This document shows positions 27,569 to 36,650 of a stretch of 64,000 nucleotides of DNA, piece after piece (positions within the stretch are counted from its first letter, which is position 1; each line of letters begins with the position of its first letter). The DNA is from Fluviicola sp. XM-24bin1 (lineage in GTDB: Bacteria > Bacteroidota > Bacteroidia > Flavobacteriales_D > Crocinitomicaceae). A program made the translations under genes and the position numbers. The notes beneath the pieces are model-generated. The model was not told the origin of the DNA. It saw only the letters and a program-made list of their open reading frames with translations, and did no database searches. The stretch lies in NCBI GenBank assembly GCA_003149635.1, contig QCWI01000009.1:124001-188000 (forward strand), written 5' to 3'.

Positions 27569-28417
27569 CTAATACGTCGAAGTCATATCCTCATCTACCA
27601 CAATAATGAAATCGGCCATACCCTTATTCTCCTTATCCAAAGAGTTGATATCAGCTTGAGTTACCGTCGAAATCGTTCCATAATTCAGATCAGGACGGGC
27701 TCGCATTAAATACCACAAGATTCCTTCATAAAAGTTCGAATGAAAAGCCCCATTATAATGTATAAACTGTCCGCCAGCAACGAAGTTCGCTAATATGAAG
27801 TGTGCCATTGTTGCATCCTTAATCGCTTGAGCCCTAACCAAATCCGGTGAACCATGCTCTCCCATCATTTCCAGAATGTTCTTGTATTGAGGAAGGTTGG
27901 GATCGAATTCAATGGGCAAAGGTGCAATCCAGGCTTTTTCTTCTTCTGTCAAAGTGTCAAGCGCTGGAAAACCACCATTTTTATACACCAAACTTGCATA
28001 GCGACGCGGAATGTTTGTTGCAATGAAAGGAATTTCATTTTCTTTCGCATAATCCAAAAGTGGTGCGTAATCGGTATCGTGATTCATCCACAATCGTGCG
28101 GTGGTATCCAATGCTTTCGCGTCAATAGTACCGGCCAGATAATCATTCACTTCCTGCTGATTATCGGCTTCCAGCATTTCTGCTCCGAGTGTCAAATCAT
28201 TCTTTTTATCCATTGCCATGGTCAATTCCAATTCCAGCCAATGCGCAATCGGATTGTCGTGCAACTCACCGAAAAGAATCACATCTTTCTCAATAAGCGC
28301 TTTTACCATTTTCGTGAAAGTCGTCTTCTTACCTGAAGAAGTGTAGATGACGTAAGATCGATCTTGTGCAAACGAGGCAGTGGTGATGAAAAGAAAAAAG
28401 ATTAGTAGCAGTTTCAT
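27569..28417 (-). CDS. ChaN-family haem-binding/iron-regulated protein
   Basis: 282 residues with a signal peptide (to SFAQ) and the ChaN/Tiki-like domain: ILFGELHDNPIAHWLELEL near residues 48-66, LGAEMLEADNQQ, and AHFILANFVAGGQFIHYNGAFH. In Campylobacter ChaN binds haem and in other bacteria the family is iron-regulated; the Glu and His of GExHDN are conserved across Tiki/ChaN/PrgY proteins. Exact role here is unknown. It sits alone downstream of a large helical protein on the same strand. Confidence 0.8.
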   Translation of the reverse strand: MKLLLIFFLFITTASFAQDRSYVIYTSSGKKTTFTKMVKALIEKDVILFGELHDNPIAHWLELELTMAMDKKNDLTLGAEMLEADNQQEVNDYLAGTIDAKALDTTARLWMNHDTDYAPLLDYAKENEIPFIATNIPRRYASLVYKNGGFPALDTLTEEEKAWIAPLPIEFDPNLPQYKNILEMMGEHGSPDLVRAQAIKDATMAHFILANFVAGGQFIHYNGAFHSNFYEGILWYLMRARPDLNYGTISTVTQADINSLDKENKGMADFIIVVDEDMTSTY

Positions 28418-28454
28418 TCGAGTCGATTTTGAGTCGACAAGATACGAATTTGCC

Positions 28455-29999
28455 TTATCTCAGTACTTGGCGTTCTTGGATGATGTCCTCTACAGATCTC
28501 CCGCTTATTCGACTCTTGAGCCATGAAATCAAGTCTAAGTACAGAAGCGGACGTTGCTCATAAGGGTCGTCGAAGACTTCTTCTAGTTGATTTTTCAATC
28601 CCTCAAACAATGGAATAACTTCATCTTTTTGCGTCATCATCGCCTTTCGAATGGACTGCATGATGTACTCCTGAACTTTTTGAAGATCTCCGTATTTGTT
28701 CAAGAAACGGTAGGTACTCTTCAATTGATATTCCACCAGATCATCGTTGCCCAACTCGAAATGCGCTACCAGATTCAAAATACGCGCAAAACACTGCACA
28801 TCTTGTTTTAGGGACTTCTCCTTCACATCTGCATGGATGATTTTATTGAGGTGTACGATGCAATTCTTAAAATCATCTGCTCCGAAATGAAGCGAAGCGA
28901 TTTTGTAATGAAATACCTGAAAACGATTCAAATCCAGATATTGTTCATGTTCCTCAAGCCATTCGTTCAGTTCTGTAACGAATTCCTCATTACCACGGAA
29001 AGTACCAGATAAGAACAGGGTATTCAATCTTCCCATGTACCCGTACACCTGAGCCAACATCCGTGTGTTCTCATCAAAACCTTCCGAATGCTTCGCAACA
29101 AATGATTGCAATTGCTCAAATGATTGCTCGAATTGTCTTGGCTTATTGGAATAAAACAAAGCCGATTGCACATTGTGCATCCCTTTCAAATAGAGGATGG
29201 GTTCGTTTTTCAGAATGACTTCGTTCGACTCTAGCAGCCCCACCCAATCTTGAGCATGGCGATAACACAAAGCAAAATTCTGCGTGATAAAATGATACCA
29301 GGTATAAGCCATGTGCTTATAAATCTGACCTTGCACCGAGATCTCATGATCTTCAATGGCTTCTACTTTCTCCTTGAAAAGACTCGCAATTTTATTGAAT
29401 TGACGTTCGTTTTTTACGTGTCCGAACTTCAGGTAATAATCATAAAGCAACAGCGCAATATTCGACCAATCATCTCGTGTAGCCAGTTGCTTACGGCTCA
29501 TTAAATTGGTATCTACAATTTCCAATGCTCGGTTTTCTCCGCTTTCTGTCACAAAGAACAATTCGATCCGTCGTTCCAATTCTACTATCGTATGAAGCGA
29601 AAGATCATCACTGATAGCTTCTGCAAAAACGCGTGCCCGTTTCAATTGCTCCAAACTTTGCAAGTACAATCCTTTCGAATAAAGCACATTGGCAAAGCTC
29701 AAAAGCTCATGCACTCGAACAGATGATTCGTTACGATGCAAAAGACGCAGACTAATCAATAATTGCTCGTACAAATGCGCTCTCAGATTCGAAAGTGCAC
29801 TATTACTTGATTTCGGAAATAAGGCCTTGATCTTTTCCGGATCGTGCGATTCCTGTTTATCCAAAGCGTCAAACAACTTTAAAAACTTCACATTCTTCTC
29901 CCCAAAATTTCGCTTAGCATACAAACGAAAATGCCGTTTCTCCGCCTTACTAAGCGACTTAATCAGCACAAATAATGGATTGGAATTCGTTTTGGGCAT
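28455..29999 (-). CDS. Large helical cytoplasmic protein of unknown function
   Basis: 514 residues with no signal peptide or transmembrane segment. The sequence is almost wholly alpha-helical with TPR-like stretches (SKGLYLQSLEQLKRARVFAE; FKNCIVHLNKII). The start, NPLFVLIKSLSKAEKRHFRL, is characteristic of a conserved but uncharacterised Bacteroidota family. It may be a scaffold or regulatory protein; no catalytic motif seen. Confidence 0.7.
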   Translation of the reverse strand: MPKTNSNPLFVLIKSLSKAEKRHFRLYAKRNFGEKNVKFLKLFDALDKQESHDPEKIKALFPKSSNSALSNLRAHLYEQLLISLRLLHRNESSVRVHELLSFANVLYSKGLYLQSLEQLKRARVFAEAISDDLSLHTIVELERRIELFFVTESGENRALEIVDTNLMSRKQLATRDDWSNIALLLYDYYLKFGHVKNERQFNKIASLFKEKVEAIEDHEISVQGQIYKHMAYTWYHFITQNFALCYRHAQDWVGLLESNEVILKNEPILYLKGMHNVQSALFYSNKPRQFEQSFEQLQSFVAKHSEGFDENTRMLAQVYGYMGRLNTLFLSGTFRGNEEFVTELNEWLEEHEQYLDLNRFQVFHYKIASLHFGADDFKNCIVHLNKIIHADVKEKSLKQDVQCFARILNLVAHFELGNDDLVEYQLKSTYRFLNKYGDLQKVQEYIMQSIRKAMMTQKDEVIPLFEGLKNQLEEVFDDPYEQRPLLYLDLISWLKSRISGRSVEDIIQERQVLR

Positions 30000-30244
30000 G
30001 TGAAATATGAATCTTTTATTAAATTGATTTACAGTTATTTATTTAATTTTTAACGCTTTTACACATCGTTATTCCAAAGCATTTTAGTTTTCACCCAACA
30101 GGGTTCTCTGACTATTTTCGACAAGCAAAACAATGCATTTCGATGAACGAACTTGCAAGATAGCGAGAAAGTCATCACAAAAAAATTTGCAGCCCGTTTT
30201 GCGGCTTTCGACTAACACTACTACAAACAAACAACAGACGCAAA

Positions 30245-31315
30245 ATGCTTAATACAGTAATTACAGGATCAGGATCCTACATCCCGGAAGTAGAAGTCGA
30301 AAACATAAGTTTTGTCGAAAACCCTTTTTGTTTTGATGATGGCCGTCGTATTCAGAACGACAATGTCAGCACCATTCAAAAGTTTCAGGAAATTACAGGG
30401 ATTCAGGCACGGCGCTATGTAAAGGAAGATCAATCATGTTCGCACATCGCTACACTTTCCGCTGAACGTGCCATTAAAAACGCTGGAATCGATGCTGAAG
30501 AATTGGATTGCATTATTGTGGCGCACAATTTCGGTGACGTGACTCATGGTACCAATCAAACAGATATCATTCCAAGTCTGGCTTCACGAGTTAAGCACAA
30601 CTTAGGAATCAAAAATCCTTTCTGTGTTCCTCACGACATCATTTTTGGATGTCCAGGATGGGTTCAAGGATTGATTCACGCTCATATGTTCATCAAAGCA
30701 GGCGAAGCGAAGAAATGTTTGGTAATTGGTTCTGAGGTACTTTCACGCGTTGTCGATCCATTCGATCGCGATACCATGATTTTTGCAGATGGCGCCGGTG
30801 CAGTAATCGTTGAAGGAAAAGAAGAAGAGGAAGCGCGCGGAATTATGTCGCATGCGGCCGTATCGCATACGGAGGAAGAAAAAGACTTTCTAACCTTCGG
30901 TGAAAGCTTCAATAAGTTCGGAAGCGACGACACGAAATACGTAAAGATGAAAGGGCATAAAATTTATCAATATGCGCTGAGCGAGGTTCCGAAAGCAATG
31001 AAATATTGCATGGATAAAATCGACCTTCCATTAACGCAGGTAGACAAGATTTTAATCCACCAAGCGAACGAAAAAATGGACGAAGCCATTATAAAACGTT
31101 TGTACCGTTCTTTTGGATTGCGTGAAGTTCCTGAGAAGGTGATGCCGATGATTATTGGCCGCCTGGGGAACAGCTCCGTGGCAACGGTTCCAACTTTATA
31201 CGATATGATCATGCGCGGTGATTTGCCCGATCATGAAATCAACGAAGGTGATACAATTCTTTTGGCGTCCGTAGGTGCAGGAATGAACATTAACTGCATC
31301 GCGTACAAAGCCTAA
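30245..31315 (+). CDS. 3-oxoacyl-ACP synthase III-like (FabH family)
   Basis: 356 residues of the thiolase fold. The KAS III triad is in place: Cys136 (IIFGCPGW), His272 (LIHQAN) and Asn309 (RLGNSSVATVP). FabH condenses acetyl-CoA with malonyl-ACP to start fatty acids; longer members such as this often use other primers or serve specialised lipids, so the specific substrate is open. The gene stands alone, preceded by 245 bases in which no clear promoter was recognised. Confidence 0.88.
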   Translation: MLNTVITGSGSYIPEVEVENISFVENPFCFDDGRRIQNDNVSTIQKFQEITGIQARRYVKEDQSCSHIATLSAERAIKNAGIDAEELDCIIVAHNFGDVTHGTNQTDIIPSLASRVKHNLGIKNPFCVPHDIIFGCPGWVQGLIHAHMFIKAGEAKKCLVIGSEVLSRVVDPFDRDTMIFADGAGAVIVEGKEEEEARGIMSHAAVSHTEEEKDFLTFGESFNKFGSDDTKYVKMKGHKIYQYALSEVPKAMKYCMDKIDLPLTQVDKILIHQANEKMDEAIIKRLYRSFGLREVPEKVMPMIIGRLGNSSVATVPTLYDMIMRGDLPDHEINEGDTILLASVGAGMNINCIAYKA

Positions 31316-31343
31316 GAAGATAGTATAGATGCTCAAATAAGGA

Positions 31344-31392
31344 CAAGAAGATTGGGGAGATATTGGTAAAGCTGATTCTCTCCGTCTTCTTG
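31344..31392 (+). terminator. Probable terminator after FabH-like gene
   Basis: Arms CAAGAAGA-TT-GGGGAGA and TCTCTCC-G-TCTTCTTG pair around a 17-base loop, followed by a pyrimidine run ending TTTT. Confidence 0.45.
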
Positions 31393-31511
31393 CTTCTTTT
31401 AATTACAAAGGTATCCAGACAACAAAAATTTACTTTCATTTCGACCGCACTAAGCCGGGCTTCTCTTGATGATAAGAGTTCTATTACCCATCTTTGCTGA
31501 AAAGAAATCGT

Positions 31512-32030
31512 ATGGCTTTGATCAAAGAATGTAGAGGAAAATCACCTATTCATGGGGAGGATTGCTGGTTCGCAGAAAATGCAACTATCGTAGGCGACGT
31601 TACCATGGGCGATCAATGCTCTGTTTGGTTCAACGCTGTAATTCGCGGGGATGTCAACTCAATTACGATGGGGAACAAAGTCAATGTTCAAGATGGCGCC
31701 GTGATTCATTGCACTTTCGAAAAGACGAAAACAATATTGGGCAACAATGTCTCAATTGGCCATAATGCTTTGGTTCACGGATGTACGGTTGAAGACAATG
31801 TGCTTATCGGAATGGGATCGATTGTAATGGATGATTGCTACATCGAATCGGGGTCTATTATCGCGGCAGGTGCAGTTTTGAAAGAAGGCACTCGTGCAGA
31901 AGCTGGTAGCATTTGGGCTGGAGTTCCGGCGAAGAAAGTCAAAAACATTTCCCCAGAGTTATTCGAAGGCGAAGTGATGCGAATTGCAAATAATTACGTG
32001 AAATACTCAGGTTGGTTCAAGGAAAAATAG
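31512..32030 (+). CDS. Gamma-carbonic anhydrase-like hexapeptide protein
   Basis: 172 residues from ATG 31512. Left-handed beta-helix repeats (IVGDVTMGDQCSVWFNAVIRGD, VNVQDGAVIHC, NNVSIGHNALVHGCTV) with the zinc-site histidines of gamma-carbonic anhydrases (His in AVIHC, SIGHNALVHG) and the RGD motif. This family (YrdA/PaaY-like) reversibly hydrates CO2 in some members, and many lack measurable activity. An in-frame TTG upstream (31494) is less likely. It converges with the cysteine dioxygenase gene, 8 bp apart. Confidence 0.85.
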   Translation: MALIKECRGKSPIHGEDCWFAENATIVGDVTMGDQCSVWFNAVIRGDVNSITMGNKVNVQDGAVIHCTFEKTKTILGNNVSIGHNALVHGCTVEDNVLIGMGSIVMDDCYIESGSIIAAGAVLKEGTRAEAGSIWAGVPAKKVKNISPELFEGEVMRIANNYVKYSGWFKEK

Positions 32031-32038
32031 ATAAAGGA

Positions 32039-32575
32039 TTAACTTCCTGTTTTTCGAACTAACTCACCATCAATACTGTCGTATTCCATCTCTTTAATCT
32101 CGAATTCAGAAGTCTCCTCGTTGTAAACTTTACAGCGGTCAATCGGATTGGCGTACACGTGCAAAGTCATTGCTCCCGAATTTGAAATATTCTCAATGGT
32201 ATGATATCCCATGCGATCATGCATGTAGGTAATTCTCCCAGGATTCAAAACCGCTTCGTTCACCAATTCAAAACCATAATCGGCTTCTTTATAACGGCGC
32301 TCTCGTACTTCTCCAGCAACTTGATACACCCAGCAATCTTGATCGGCGTGTCCATGAATAGGCGTGGCAGCACCTTCACTCCAGCACAATAAAATGAATT
32401 CGAAATCGTCCTTTCTGGCAATACAGTTTCGGGTGTAGCCGTCTTCGTTCCAAGTAGCGTAGTGTTCAAACTCGGATGTTGGAATTTCAATGCTTTTCAG
32501 CACGCTAACCTGTTCCGAGGGATCGGCGTCATCAAAACTTTCAATTAGCTGTTCAATCGTAGTAATTTTCTGCAT
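32039..32575 (-). CDS. cdo: Cysteine dioxygenase (type I, Arg type)
   Basis: 178-residue cupin. Motifs align by spacing with mammalian cysteine dioxygenase: iron ligands His74, His76 (PIHGHADQDCW) and His125; substrate-binding Tyr47-x-Arg49 (YTRN); Cys81 and Tyr141, the pair that forms the thioether cross-link in mammalian enzyme (Cys93-Tyr157); and Cys148 at the Cys164 position. It would oxidise L-cysteine to cysteine sulfinate. Divergent from a group II decarboxylase with 168 bp between starts, which suggests hypotaurine synthesis. Symbol is by family. Confidence 0.85.
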   Translation of the reverse strand: MQKITTIEQLIESFDDADPSEQVSVLKSIEIPTSEFEHYATWNEDGYTRNCIARKDDFEFILLCWSEGAATPIHGHADQDCWVYQVAGEVRERRYKEADYGFELVNEAVLNPGRITYMHDRMGYHTIENISNSGAMTLHVYANPIDRCKVYNEETSEFEIKEMEYDSIDGELVRKTGS

Positions 32576-32743
32576 AAAGTACTTTGTTTCTACTGAAAGT
32601 AAATAATGTTAACTTTACCTTCCGTCGAAAGAGAATTTAGCATAAATCTACTGTTTTTTGAGCTTAATTGGCACAAAATCAGTAGAATTTGAGCAATTCT
32701 TTATGTTTTTCATCGAAAAATTAAAAAAACACACTTTGTTTGT

Positions 32744-34129
32744 ATGCGAAATACTTTAGATCAATTTAACAGCATTGTAAAGGACTTACTAGAAGATGAA
32801 CAAAGCAACCCTGTTGCTGAATTTGTGCCTTCTAACGAACTTTACGAAAACCTAGATTTATCGCTAAATGAGTCTGGCATTCCGGACAAGGAATTTGAAT
32901 CGGCTTTGAAGGATTTGGTGTTTAAAACGCCGCGAACAGCAACAAATGCTTTTTTCAATCAACTTTTTGGTGGAAGAAATGAAAAAGCGGTGCTGGGAGA
33001 TCTTCTTGCGGTTATTCTCAACAACAGCATGTACACATACAAAGCTGCTGGGCCTCAAATCGGAGTGGAAAAAATCACTTTGCGAGAAGTATGCAAATTG
33101 ATTGGATGGGATGAGAAATCAGACGGAACTTACGCACCAGGCGGATCGATGACAAATTACATGTCGATGGTTATGGCCCGAGACGCTTTCGATCGCGATA
33201 TTCGAAACAAAGGGGTGAGTCAAAAAATGACGGTTTATACATCGAATGAATCGCATTATAGCATCCCGAAAAATGCAGCATTTACTGGAATCGGTCGCGA
33301 GCAAGTTCGATATGTTCCTAGCGATCAGTACGGTAAAATGGATCCGGTGCAATTGGAAAGTATGATCGAAGAGGACGTCAAAAACGGATTTGCTCCAATT
33401 ATGGTAAATCTTACTGCTGGAACTACGGTGTTGGGAGCGTTTGATCCAATTCGTTCCGTAAGACGTATTTGTGACGATCATGGCATGTGGTTGCACGTTG
33501 ATGGCGCCTATTGTGGATCGGTACTGTTCAGCCAAAAATACAAGCACCTAATTGACGGAATTGAACTCGTGGATTCCTTCAGTTTTAACGCACACAAGAT
33601 GATTGGAACACCACTTTCGTGTTCTATTATCGTAGCCAAAAACAAGCAACATCTCTACGATTCATTCTCCAACGATGCCAGTTATCTATATCAGACAGAT
33701 CACGATGAATTTAACCTGGGAAAAACATCGTTGCAATGCGGAAGAAGAAACGATGCATTGAAATTCTGGGCACTTTGGAAAAGTGTTGGAACTAGCGGAT
33801 TGGAGAAAATTGTGGATCACCAATTCCACCTTGCTGATACGGCTCGAAATTATCTTCGAAACAATCCGGATTATACACTTTACAGCTACGATGAATCGAT
33901 TTCCATCTGTTTCAATTACAAGGGAATTCCGGCGCGAGACATTTGTACTGCCCTTTACGAGCATTCGGAATTATTGGTAGGATACGGATCGTTTGACGGT
34001 GATGAGTTCATTCGACTAGTAACTATTAACGCGCAGAATCAAGACAGCGATATTCTCAATTTCTTCCAGACACTGGAAAAGTTTGTGGAAGAGCATAGTG
34101 AAATTTTCGAGCGTACGTTAACCGAATAA
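32744..34129 (+). CDS. Group II PLP decarboxylase, possible cysteine sulfinate decarboxylase
   Basis: 461 residues of the glutamate/aromatic/cysteine-sulfinate decarboxylase family. The PLP lysine is Lys285 in SFNAHKMIGTPL; HVDGAYCG holds the PLP Asp; SDGTYAPGGSMTN is the cofactor phosphate region. Residues 93-99 (NNSMYTY) sit where vertebrate cysteine sulfinate decarboxylase has a Ser-x-Tyr and glutamate decarboxylase an Asn-x-Phe pattern (from memory), and the neighbour makes cysteine sulfinate, so hypotaurine formation is plausible. Glutamate, aspartate or diaminobutyrate decarboxylase remain alternatives. A Na+ symporter follows 7 bp later. Confidence 0.8.
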   Translation: MRNTLDQFNSIVKDLLEDEQSNPVAEFVPSNELYENLDLSLNESGIPDKEFESALKDLVFKTPRTATNAFFNQLFGGRNEKAVLGDLLAVILNNSMYTYKAAGPQIGVEKITLREVCKLIGWDEKSDGTYAPGGSMTNYMSMVMARDAFDRDIRNKGVSQKMTVYTSNESHYSIPKNAAFTGIGREQVRYVPSDQYGKMDPVQLESMIEEDVKNGFAPIMVNLTAGTTVLGAFDPIRSVRRICDDHGMWLHVDGAYCGSVLFSQKYKHLIDGIELVDSFSFNAHKMIGTPLSCSIIVAKNKQHLYDSFSNDASYLYQTDHDEFNLGKTSLQCGRRNDALKFWALWKSVGTSGLEKIVDHQFHLADTARNYLRNNPDYTLYSYDESISICFNYKGIPARDICTALYEHSELLVGYGSFDGDEFIRLVTINAQNQDSDILNFFQTLEKFVEEHSEIFERTLTE

Positions 34130-34136
34130 CTACAAA

Positions 34137-35675
34137 ATGGATATTACCAAGTTTGTCGTCCTTGGGCTCTATGTAGCCGTACTTTTCTTCATCGGAATTG
34201 TAGCATCGCGTCGTGTGAAAAGCATGAGCGATTTTTACGTGGGAGGCAAACGCCTGGGATATTGGGCCGTAGCATTTTCAGCTCGTGCAACAGGAGAATC
34301 CGGTTGGTTATTGATTGGATTAACTGGGATGGGAGCGCTCTCCGGCTTATCGGCGTATTGGGTGGTAGTTGGAGAAGTCCTCGGAGTCGCCGTATCGTGG
34401 TGGTTTATGGCCAAACGATTCAAGCGAAAATCGGATGAATACGGTTCCATTACAGTTCCCGATTACCTAGAAAGCCATTTCAAAAGCACGAAAAAAACAC
34501 TGCGTATCCTAGCGGCGACCATACTCTCGGTATTCGTTGTTATTTATGTGAGTTCTCAAATTGATGTGACGGGAAAAGCCTTTGAATCGATGATGGGAAT
34601 GGACTACTATTGGGGCGCGATACTCGGCTTCTTCATCGTACTCTCATACATTTTCATTGGTGGTTTCGTCGCAGCAGTTTGGTCGGATTTATTCCAAGGA
34701 ATTTTAATGTTCTTCGGACTCGTTTTGCTCCCAATTGTGGTTTGGTTCTCCATGGACGGAGGTGCAGGAATCGTTGAAGATTTGAATTCCATTGATCCTG
34801 CTCTAACGAACGTATGGGGCACCAGCGATGACGTCTGGATGAACATCGCCACAATGCTCGGATTCGCCATGATTGGTCTCGGATTCTTAGGATCGCCGCA
34901 AGTGTACGTTCGATTCATGTCGATTAAAGATGAAAAGGAGATTGATAAAGGAAAATGGGTAGCGATCGTCTTTACATTACTTACCGATGCCGCCGCAGTT
35001 ACCATCGGAATTTTGGGACGCGTTTTCTTCACCGAATCGGGACAAGATCCTGAAGCCATTTTGGGAAATGGAGCCGAAAACGTGTTGAGCATGCTTACGG
35101 AGGATTTCCTACCTTATGTCCTAGTTGCCATCTACGTGGCCATTGTTCTTTCCGCTATTATGTCAACGATTGATTCACTGTTGGTGATTGCCTCTAGTGC
35201 CATTACCCGCGACTTCTATCAAAAGATTTTCCGCCCAGACTTGAAAGACAAAGACCTAGGAAAGTTATCCCGCTGGGTAACACTCATCATGGCATTTATC
35301 GCTTTGGTAATCGCTATGATAATTGCTGTTGTATCGCCCAATCATACGGTTTTCTGGCTTGTCATATTTGGTTGGTCGGGCATCGCCGCGTCCTTCTGTC
35401 CAGTCATTATTCTGTCCTTGTTTTGGAAAGGTCTTTCGGAAAAAGGAGCGATTGCAGCGATGATAGCAGGATTTCTCTGCGTTCCGTTCTTCAAATTCGT
35501 GGTTCAGGAAATGGATGGCATTGGGCCGTATTTTGAAAAGTTGGATGTATTGGCCCCATCTTTTGCCATTTCGATGACAACCGCCTGGATCGTTTCCAAG
35601 ATGTATTCAAACAAAATCGATCCTGAAATTCAATCTTTGGACGAGAAACACAATCCGAATCTTGTGGATGAATAG
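34137..35675 (+). CDS. Sodium:solute symporter (SSS/PutP family)
   Basis: 512 residues with about 13 hydrophobic helices in the LeuT-fold SSS family: FYVGGKRLGYWAVAFSARATGESGW and YGSITVPDYLESHF near the N-terminus, and the sodium-site region SAIMSTIDSLLVIASSAITRD (about 340-360). PutP transports proline with Na+, but SSS members also carry sugars, betaines or other amino acids. Placed 7 bp after the decarboxylase, so it may move that enzyme's substrate or product (an inference). Confidence 0.88.
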   Translation: MDITKFVVLGLYVAVLFFIGIVASRRVKSMSDFYVGGKRLGYWAVAFSARATGESGWLLIGLTGMGALSGLSAYWVVVGEVLGVAVSWWFMAKRFKRKSDEYGSITVPDYLESHFKSTKKTLRILAATILSVFVVIYVSSQIDVTGKAFESMMGMDYYWGAILGFFIVLSYIFIGGFVAAVWSDLFQGILMFFGLVLLPIVVWFSMDGGAGIVEDLNSIDPALTNVWGTSDDVWMNIATMLGFAMIGLGFLGSPQVYVRFMSIKDEKEIDKGKWVAIVFTLLTDAAAVTIGILGRVFFTESGQDPEAILGNGAENVLSMLTEDFLPYVLVAIYVAIVLSAIMSTIDSLLVIASSAITRDFYQKIFRPDLKDKDLGKLSRWVTLIMAFIALVIAMIIAVVSPNHTVFWLVIFGWSGIAASFCPVIILSLFWKGLSEKGAIAAMIAGFLCVPFFKFVVQEMDGIGPYFEKLDVLAPSFAISMTTAWIVSKMYSNKIDPEIQSLDEKHNPNLVDE

Positions 35676-35683
35676 ACGAAGAA

Positions 35684-36163
35684 TTACTGCTGAATAATGT
35701 TCTCTCCCGGTGTGATCAAAGGGGACGCATCTACGTCTTCTACTCCCATCAAACTCACCAATAAATCCATCGCCCCCTGCAGGTTTTCAAGATCTTCTTC
35801 CGAGAGTGATTTCAACTTCTTACTCAACTTTTCATGCAATAGATCGGGCATGGAAGTCACCATCTTCTCTCCTATTGCCGTCAAATAAATGTACGTCGAA
35901 CGCTTATCCGACTGATTGGGCAATTTTGCGAGATACCCCTTCTTTTCCAAGCGAGAAATGATCCCACTCACGGTACTCGCATTTAGATTGAGGTGCATGC
36001 CGATTTCCTTTGCCGTAGCTCGGTACTCATCCGTATTGTTCAGGAAATTCAAACACAGATACTGAGGAATACTAATTCCATATTCCTTCTGAATTCGCTT
36101 ACTCTCCAAATTAATAGAGCGAATAATTTTCCTGATATTGATTAAAACGTCTGTGTACTCCAC
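35684..36163 (-). CDS. MarR-family transcriptional regulator
   Basis: 159 residues from GTG 36163. Winged-helix MarR core: YRATAKEIGMHLNLNASTVSGIISRLEKKGYLAKLPNQSDKRSTYIYLTAIGEKM (recognition helix about 60-80, wing DKRS) flanked by dimerisation helices. Frame is open 7 codons further, but those codons overlap the promoter element. It converges with the symporter gene (8 bp between stops) and may control the neighbouring decarboxylase-symporter pair; that is a guess from position. Confidence 0.85.
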   Translation of the reverse strand: MEYTDVLINIRKIIRSINLESKRIQKEYGISIPQYLCLNFLNNTDEYRATAKEIGMHLNLNASTVSGIISRLEKKGYLAKLPNQSDKRSTYIYLTAIGEKMVTSMPDLLHEKLSKKLKSLSEEDLENLQGAMDLLVSLMGVEDVDASPLITPGENIIQQ

Positions 36164-36181
36164 GACTAGTAAGGTCTGTAA

Positions 36182-36189
36182 CAAATATA
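36182..36189 (-). promoter_or_regulatory. -7 element of the marR-like gene
   Basis: TATATTTG on the minus strand, 18 bases before the GTG start; it decides against the upstream TTG as a start. Confidence 0.55.
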
Positions 36190-36351
36190 GTTAATTCAGG
36201 GAGCCACTTACAGATCAGCACACAACAACCTCGCTATGCGATCGGTGAAACAAAAAACTTGTAAATTTCAGGTGTAATTTAGAATTATGAGCCAGGTATC
36301 CGATCAAGAAAGCGCAGCATTAGTATCAAAAGTGGTAAATGGAGATAAGTC

Positions 36352-36546
36352 GACATCCCGAAATTGTGTTTGTATGTTACACCGGGTGTTGCTATAAAGG
36401 AGAAAGATGTCAAAGTAATTCAAGAGACATTCGTGAACACGGAATAGCAGCATCTCGGCGAAGGGTTGCACTTCATTCAGGAAGATTACCCCCATGAAAT
36501 TGGAGAAGCCATTTCAGAATGGTACGATAGGAAAGTAAGATCATGA
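36352..36546 (+). pseudogene. C-terminal relic of an alpha/beta-hydrolase (haloalkane dehalogenase-like)
   Basis: A 65-codon frame reads DIPKLCLYVTPGVAIKEKD, then ETFVNTE, stop TAG (36445-36447), QHLGEGLHFIQEDYPHEIGEAI and SEWYD before TGA. HLGEGLHFIQED carries the catalytic His of haloalkane dehalogenase-type hydrolases. The upstream part of the gene is not recognisable, so this is a decayed gene. The rest of 36190-36650 shows nothing else coding; a 37-codon ATG frame at 36286 lacks similarity to anything I recognise. Confidence 0.75.
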
Positions 36547-36638
36547 TTTCCATGATTACGATGGAAAGCCGTGGTACAGCGCATCAGAATTTAGCTTATG
36601 TGAGGATGTGTTGAGAAGCCAGGGCTTCTTTTATTCCT

Positions 36639-36646
36639 TAATTTTG
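36639..36646 (+). promoter_or_regulatory. -7 element of small lipoprotein gene (leaderless)
   Basis: TAATTTTG ends four bases before the ATG at 36651. Confidence 0.6.
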
Positions 36647-36650
36647 CTTT

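Noticed and set aside
36286-36399. 37-codon ATG frame starting MSQVSDQESAAL
   Set aside because: Ends early, overlaps the hydrolase relic in another frame, and has no recognisable family.
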